From the NCBI RefSeq assembly GCF_010093535.1, contig NW_022985207.1, positions 144,214-208,213 on the forward strand: 64,000 nucleotides of DNA, in the 5' to 3' direction. The notes under the pieces were generated by a model that saw only the letters and a list, made by a program, of their open reading frames with translations, was not told the origin of the DNA and ran no database searches. Each line of letters starts with the position of its first letter. Position 1 is the stretch's first letter. Source of the DNA: Lindgomyces ingoldianus. Taxonomy: Eukaryota; Ascomycota; Dothideomycetes; Pleosporales; Lindgomycetaceae. This document shows positions 58,001 to 64,000 of the stretch, in pieces. The translations under genes and the position numbers were made by a program.

Positions 58001-59080
58001 TTGAGTAGGTGAAGGAAATAAGTGACAGTGGGGAAGGTGATCGTACGAGCGAGGATATTGGAAATCGTGATTACAATAGATTGGACTCGTTTTATGGCAC
58101 AACACACTCGCTATTCATGGATCTGGTATCCTAAAATACATCCCATAACTGCACTGTAGTACTCTTTGCCAGTGTTTGAACACGTTCTGTCACAGAGAGA
58201 CCTCATAGTCACATAGCTTGATTAGGTATTCTGTTTGCAGTTACGGAGCTCTCCAAGTTCTAGCCACGCCACCTGCTGCAGCCTAGAGCTATTTGTGGCC
58301 TTAAGTCACATGACGGGTTCATCTAGTACTATATGAACCTGTAGTTGCCCTCTTTTAACAATCAATCCAGTTCCTCATGCTTCTGGTGTTCCTCCTAGCT
58401 TCACATATTCCCTGTCGAATTCCCTTCCTTCCTTGGCAATAACTCAAACTTGCACAATTGCTCCTTCATCACGGTATGCTCCCCCACCCATATGTATGTG
58501 TGACATTAAAATTTTAAAGGCCGTAAGAGTAAGAATTGCAATAAGCTATAGTATTCTAAACTCGGCCCCGGAATGCCGCACCCGAACTGATGGAACGTGC
58601 ACAGTAATACCAATATCATTCTGAATATTTAGCGCTTTCATATGCATGTTGACACCTTGTAAGTTTTTAGGCTGAGAACGCTCAGCTAGCTCGAGTTCTT
58701 GAACTCATTCCTCCCCTCAAATTACCACGCGAAAGAAGTCTACAGACAGTGATTTACGGCGCCAATTCTGTAAGGGTTGAACACCGTTTCTCCAAGGAAC
58801 GATCATAGTTTCTCTGATGGGCAAGCATCGGGCTGGTCTTGGTCTTTCATGCCTCGAGAGGAATTCATCCCGTATCAGGAAAACACAGGTTTCTGAGGGC
58901 TCAACTACCAGTGCTAGACTCTGGGAGAGCGCCAAAGTCATTCATAGGCGGAGACTAGATATTCCACCTTAAGTAATAATAAACCAGGTAAAGGGTTTTA
59001 CTAAAATAATGAATAAGATTCAAAAAAGCTGGAGTCCATCGCAATATCGCGAGGTGGTAAATTGCGGCAACCTCCTACCG
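58001..59080. other. Spacer between convergent genes
   Basis: 1.1 kb; both neighbours end here. No feature recognised. Confidence 0.5.
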
Positions 59081-61232
59081 TCAATTGATGTTTCTTGAGA
59101 GAACAATATCATAGGGTGGATAGTGTAGCTCGGCGCTACCCTTACCCTCTATAAGCACAACCTTACTCAAAGGCCAGCCATTCTGATCCGTATACCTAAT
59201 CACCCAAATCTGTCAGATCATTTCATCCCTAGTTGCATATAATTGACCACGCGACGCAAAACCCTGGACAGACGCACTTACCCGTCAAAATCGAACCAAT
59301 CGCAAACCTCCAACCCGGGCAGTATCATCCTCCAGACCTGCGCTCCAGGGCCAAACTCCTCGTTCTCACCAGCTCCTTCTGCTGGCGTAAGCGCTACCCC
59401 TTCTGGCGTTGACCACAATCTCGGTCCATCATTGCCTTCCCATCCCAGCCGATCCAAGCCCTCCAATGCGCTCGTACCATTGATGGTAAGCTCTCGCAAG
59501 TACAATATTTGGTCTTTGACCTCCAGCCTACCATAAGAAGTCTTATTCGAACCGGCACCCTCTGTTTCCTCTGGAATTGCGCCTCCATCCCTCCCGTCTG
59601 TATAGGAACCGGCAAACCGGTCTTTCATTCTCTCTGTTAGAACCTCAGCAAATGCTGGGATCAAAAATTCATGGATGGAGTTCCGCACGCTAGTCGGCAC
59701 AATGCGCGCATACTCCGGTAATCCCGAGTGCTGTGAAAGCACCACGATTCCATATCCAAGGTTTGGAATGACATCTATCCAAGCGTGGAAGCCGCCGCCA
59801 TCACCGGATTTGCCGTACGAGGCATAAGTTTTTGATTGTAGCGAAGTGGAGACGTCGCTGGAGGAGGATATTGTTATGAGGTCGATTTCCCAGCCTGGTC
59901 CAGCTTGTTGTTTACCGTCTGGGAGAGAAATCGTGGGTCTGAGGATGCGACGACGTTGTGCCGAGGTTATAAGGGGCAACGGCTCTGGACAAAGCCAGAT
60001 GTGGTGGAGGTACTTTGTAAGATCATTGGCTGAGCTCTAACATCTGTATTATTAATGCGGTCACAAAGTCAATATTTGGGGATGGTGAACTACGCACCCA
60101 CATCCCAACAGCAGGGTCGTAACCAAGGCCTACTATTAAATCAACAAAGTTGGGGCCTCCGGGAATGCCGATATAAGGGATCAGCTCCAGTGGTATAGTG
60201 CCGAAGAAACTGTGAGTCAGGTTGAGCGGGGCTAAGATCTCTTGCACTGCAAATTGGGTCCATGTCAGATTGGACCCATGGAGATTATTGTAGTATGAAA
60301 CTACAGCGGCTGAAATAGAATATTAGTATGCTTGATCATAAGCTCGAACTTAGCACGACTCACACGCAAGAATGGCGATCCCAGCATTTGAATCTATCGT
60401 GTAACGTAAGTATAATCGGAATTGCTGGAGAATCCTCACGGTCAGAGTGTGAATTTCTTACATCCAGCTCGCTGGCCTGGGGCGAACATGAGGTTTGTCT
60501 TCCTCGTGCTTTCGAGAAGTTGAGCAGAAGTTGAGCTAGCCCACAAACCCCCAATCGTGGGAGCATCAGCCTTCCCCGATCCAGTCACCATATTAAAAGG
60601 GGTAAGGTAGCTTTCCCTTGGAAGGCCAGAAGTATGGCTTGCAAGCATTAACAGGGTAATATCTCTACCACCACTTAACCAATCTTTCTCAGGCAAACCA
60701 AACTCCGGGAGAACAAGTCGCACAGGAGTGTCTATAGTTAATTCCGGAAAAGCTGTCTGTAGTTTGCTTTCATTTTCGACAACAAGAGCCGACAACGTAG
60801 CGAAGTTCTTGGATACTGACACCACCCGGAAGATGGAGTCGCTGGTCACTTTCTTCGTGCGGTTTGAGGCAGTCTCATTCATTTTAAGATTGCCATGATT
60901 GAACGCAAACGCTTTCTCGGGACTGGAAGCATGGGCCTGTACGCTGGGGGTTAAAGAAGAACAAGGCTACGAGAGGATCCACCACGCTTTGAAGGTCTCA
61001 AAACAATACTCACAACTGCAAAACTGAACCCATCACGGGTAGTATTGACAAACAAACTAGATAGATTTTGCTCTACTGCTTTAAATGCGGCAATTACTTT
61101 TGGATGCTTTAACACTGCCGGATCGGAAAGTAGTTTGCTAGGAATATCCGGTATGCATGCAGAAGAAACTGTGGAGAGCAAAGGACTGAAAAGCATTAAA
61201 TAGACGCCTGCGGAGCGCCAAAGGGGACGCAT
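59081..61232 (-). CDS. Secreted beta-lactamase-like serine hydrolase
   Basis: Six exons, worked out from canonical splice sites and unbroken frame: 61,232-61,014; 60,936-60,462; 60,393-60,364 (30 nt); 60,309-60,098; 60,036-59,282; 59,195-59,081; 528 residues. Signal peptide at the start (MRPLWRSAGVYLMLF...SSA). The class C beta-lactamase/DD-peptidase fold shows SVSK (113-116, catalytic Ser113 and Lys116), LLMLASHTSGLPRE and the active YSN (232-234) created by joining exons 2 and 3; SSANDLTKYL comes at the start of exon 5, and GGGFHAWIDVIPNLGYGIVVLSQHSG where the third motif belongs. A C-terminal lipocalin-like beta domain follows. Many fungi have such enzymes, acting on esters, amides or peptides, including transesterases of the LovD group; substrate unknown. 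All key residues are present. Confidence 0.85.
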
Positions 61233-62270
61233 ATTGAACAATATGGTAGAGAGGGAAACGTAAGTGAGAAAACAGCTGGCCGATCAGAGTTCCACGAAAG
61301 AGAAACCCCTCATTCCTGAGATAGCTAGTGCAGGCCAAGATTTAATGTTGCATTGTTACAAGTTGCTCTAGCCAATTACACTACGGCTACGCGCCCAGCA
61401 GTTACACCTTCCTATTATAGATATTTACACGTCTCATCGGCAATTCTAACGTTGCTTTCTAATCAAATAGAGAGCGTCTCGGAAAATGAATTTGCTCAAA
61501 AAGAATAATAATTGTGGTATCCGCTCGTCTCCGACATCCTACAAATTTGCGGCTTTGCGGCGATGTTATGTGAAGCTTTCGGTAGTCGCCAGAAGCATGA
61601 GGAACTAGATTGATTGCTAAGTGATTGTATCCCAGGGTATATATATACAAGGAGTGAGCTGGGCGGCAGGGTCGTCAGCATTTAATTATAGTAGGCAGTA
61701 GTAGGTCTTGAAAACGAGTATATGGTGGAGCTCGGAGAGTTCTATTACCGCAAACGGGTTAGCCTACTTTATAAGAGTGATATATAGTACAAGTCCTATT
61801 CTATGGGTTAGACTCCTCCAGCCTAAGAAGGGACAGACGGACCCAGAACTACGCCATTGCCCATACCTAGCTGGGGTTCAAAGAGAAGAACTGCCTATAG
61901 AAGTTAACTGGGACATGCCTCTGACTCCCCCCAGAGAGTCCTCGACCCGGCCTGAGGCACATGACATCCCGTTACGAGCCCTAGTACCTAAATCTCCTTT
62001 CTCGAACCCCTAAGTCTCTTTAAGGATTCGCCTATCCATACTATCCTATACCGCCCTTCTGTGCTTCATATTTCCTACATACAGTTGTCAGATTGAAGCA
62101 CTGTTTCTGGGCTTCCTGAGATGAATGATGGGTTTGGATATGATGTATGGGATGATTATTTGATTGTATTGATTGTGTTGATTTATCGATCCTTTTTCTG
62201 CTCTACTCGTGTTGCTCGGCTTTTTGTTTTGCCGATCCGAGTCCCTCGCGCACTTGCCCTATGCGCGACC
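61233..62270. other. Spacer with dispersed repeat
   Basis: About 1 kb. No gene recognised; the + frame 61,708-62,013 has no features and overlaps the repeat copy at 62,004-62,090. Confidence 0.5.
62004..62090 (+). repeat. Dispersed repeat, ~80 bp, copy B
   Basis: Partner of 28,308-28,387 (AACCCCTAAGTCTCTTTAAG...). Confidence 0.55.
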
Positions 62271-62280
62271 AGCTTGCAAC

Positions 62281-62440
62281 ATGCTGCAATTTGCTGCAAA
62301 TTGCTGCAAAATGCTGCAAAATGCTGCAACATGCTGTAAAATGCTGCAATTTGCTGCAACATGCTGTAAAATGCTGCAACATGCTGCAACATGCTGCAAA
62401 ATGCTGCAATTTGCTGCAACATGCAGCAATTTGCAGCAAC
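62281..62440 (+). repeat. Minisatellite, 16 x 10 bp
   Basis: Unit consensus ATGCTGCAAN or TTGCTGCAAN, exactly 10 bp, 16 copies with no insertion or deletion; four units begin TTG, two have TGTAA and the last two have CAGC. A partial unit precedes it. Because 10 is not a multiple of 3, all frames stay open through it, giving a Cys/Leu/Gln repeat that should not be read as a protein. Confidence 0.95.
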
Positions 62441-63115
62441 ATACTGTTCGAGCTTATTGCTCGTACTATGTAGCAGCTTTCGTCAAGCGTTCCTCCTGTC
62501 TTGACAGTAGGTGCGCATATCTGACAACAGTGCTCTTATACAGCCAGCCGCCAAAAGTTTGGTTCACTAAGCCACTAACACGAGCCCCACGCATTCTACC
62601 TAGCATTATTGAATTGCAATTATATGTTAACTACATAGTAATTTAATGTAATTTTAAGATTTCTAGTGTTCTTATATACTTAGTATTTAGTCTAGTACCC
62701 ACACGCGCGCTATAGAGCCAGCCTGTAGGTGTTAAAGCATACTGTAAATAAGCTTTTTAATATAGAAATTAGAAATTAGCTGCTATGCCTTCTTTAATAT
62801 AGCATAGAACTTTTTCTACTTCTTTATAAAGTATCTAAAAGTATTAAGCTTAAAATGCTATTTATATAATATTCTTTTTAGCTACTACTATATTTACTTA
62901 GTAGAGTTAAGATTTAGTAAATAAAGTAAAAAGTTAACATTATTAATATTATAATTAGCTATCTAATTATAAGTATAAAACATAGTGTAAGTTTAAGCAC
63001 TATTTTATAAAAATTAATTCTAATAATAATAGTTACATAGAAGATCTCTCTTCTACGCTTAAGTATAGCTACGCGCTAAGTATCTTTTATATAGTGTGTT
63101 AAAGTCTTTTTTATA
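62441..63115. other. RIP-like AT-rich DNA
   Basis: Normal composition to ~62,600, then strongly AT with TpA excess. No motif recognised; probably the host element of the foldback copy that follows. Confidence 0.5.
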
Positions 63116-64000
63116 ACGTACTCTTTAGGCAAGCTGCTTACACACCTAAGTTACTTACTTTTACTAAGACTCTACTAAACTACTTTTTTTATACTAATAT
63201 ATTTCTAATAACACTACTTAAATATACTAAAAGAATATTAGATATAGCTTATACTTTAGGCTTTTAAATAAAATGTAGTACTTTTAAAGTAACATGCTAT
63301 AGGTATATATAAAGTTTTTTAAAAAATAATAAATAACTAACATACTAAATAACTTTTATAACTTAATTTTATAGCTAACTTATAAACACTAAGTAATAAT
63401 AAAAAGTAGGTAATTATTAAGCATACACTTAAGCTATATATATAAAGATTTTCTTTTTAGCTAGTAAGTATAGCGAATATAGCTAATTCTTTACATGCTA
63501 GGTGTAATCTAGGCTATATTAGCATAAACTAGCTTAGTATGTTTATAAAGTATTATTAAAAGCTTAAAGTAAAGTTTTAAAAATAAGTATAATTAGTAAA
63601 TATTTTACTTATTATAAAGCTTATTTTATTAAAGTTATATATATTATTATCTTAAATGCTATTTTTAGCTTTAGTATTTTTTATAAATCTAAACTAGCTT
63701 TAAATTACTTTAGAAATTTTATAAAAAGCTTTTTAATAGTTATAGTTATACTTAAACTTTACTTTAAGTGTTAAATAACACTTTATAAATATACTAAGCT
63801 AATTTATGCTAATTTAGCCTATATTATACTTAGTGTGTAAAAGATTAGCTATATTAGCTATAGCTACTAGCTAAAAAAAAAATTCTTACATATATAACTT
63901 AAGTATATGCTTAACAGTTACCTACTTTTTATTATTACTTAGCTTTTATAAGTTAGCTATAAAATTAGCTTATAAAAGTTATTTAGTATATTAGTTATTT
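63116..64000. mobile_element. Second foldback element copy, RIP-mutated, cut by window end
   Basis: Starts ACGTACTC after TA and follows the left arm, centre and part of the right arm of the element at 45,059-46,391 base for base, with many C-to-T and G-to-A changes. It has no LTR insertion, giving the empty site (~63,370). The right end lies beyond the window. Confidence 0.8.

Noticed and set aside
57313..58107. Gly-rich minus frame opposite the proline-rich gene
   Set aside because: Antisense image of the Pro codons (CCN/NGG); the plus frame has the signal peptide, intron and GPI-like tail.
62183..62473. Cys/Leu/Gln-rich open frames on both strands
   Set aside because: Produced by the 10-bp minisatellite, which keeps every frame open.

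Overview
The window comes from a filamentous ascomycete (Pezizomycotina). The genes have short introns (about 46-120 nt) with GT...AG ends, often with a CTRAY-like branch site. Normal-composition gene islands alternate with very AT-rich, TpA-rich blocks full of CAA/CAG-to-TAA/TAG stops, the usual footprint of repeat-induced point mutation (RIP). I cannot name the species.

Layout. 1-10,966 is a RIP-destroyed Helitron: one continuous + strand frame still shows Rep and PIF1-helicase motifs up to 6,588. The same terminal sequence occurs at 1-374 and 10,560-10,966, as expected for head-to-tail copies. A 985-N gap follows (11,223-12,207), bordered by a short telomere-like CTAACCCTAAACCC tract and by pogo-like transposase tails. 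13.6-16.5 kb carries a trypsin/V8-like serine protease and a small fucolectin-like protein. 19.8-22.4 kb is a dynamin-like GTPase pseudogene. 24.6-34.2 kb has an NmrA-like reductase, a secreted CYTH-like protein, a protein kinase and a three-exon gene of unknown family. A Pho84-type phosphate transporter (34.3-36.7 kb) is transcribed divergently from that unknown gene. 38.0-40.1 kb is a HET-domain gene.

42,415-48,068 is a RIP-degraded hAT transposon with 24-bp terminal inverted repeats and an 8-bp target duplication. Inside it sits a foldback element (45,059-46,391) with a TA duplication, and inside that a 228-bp TG...CA solo LTR with a 5-bp duplication. The second N gap (46,540-47,214) is flanked by the same ~568 bp on both sides, which suggests an assembly overlap. 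From 49.4 kb onward come a secreted solute-binding-protein-like gene, a short-chain dehydrogenase, an MFS drug-type transporter, a secreted proline-rich (probably GPI-anchored) protein and a six-exon beta-lactamase-like hydrolase. The window ends with a 10-bp minisatellite and a second, more decayed copy of the foldback element.

The genes look like an accessory, transposon-rich compartment rather than one pathway. Shared themes are secretion (CYTH-like, solute-binding, proline-rich and beta-lactamase-like proteins), recognition or conflict (HET, protease, lectin, kinase) and transport. No secondary-metabolite core gene, rRNA, convincing tRNA or CRISPR array was found. Exon joins were worked out by hand from splice sites and reading frame; those quoted keep an open frame, but none is confirmed by transcripts.
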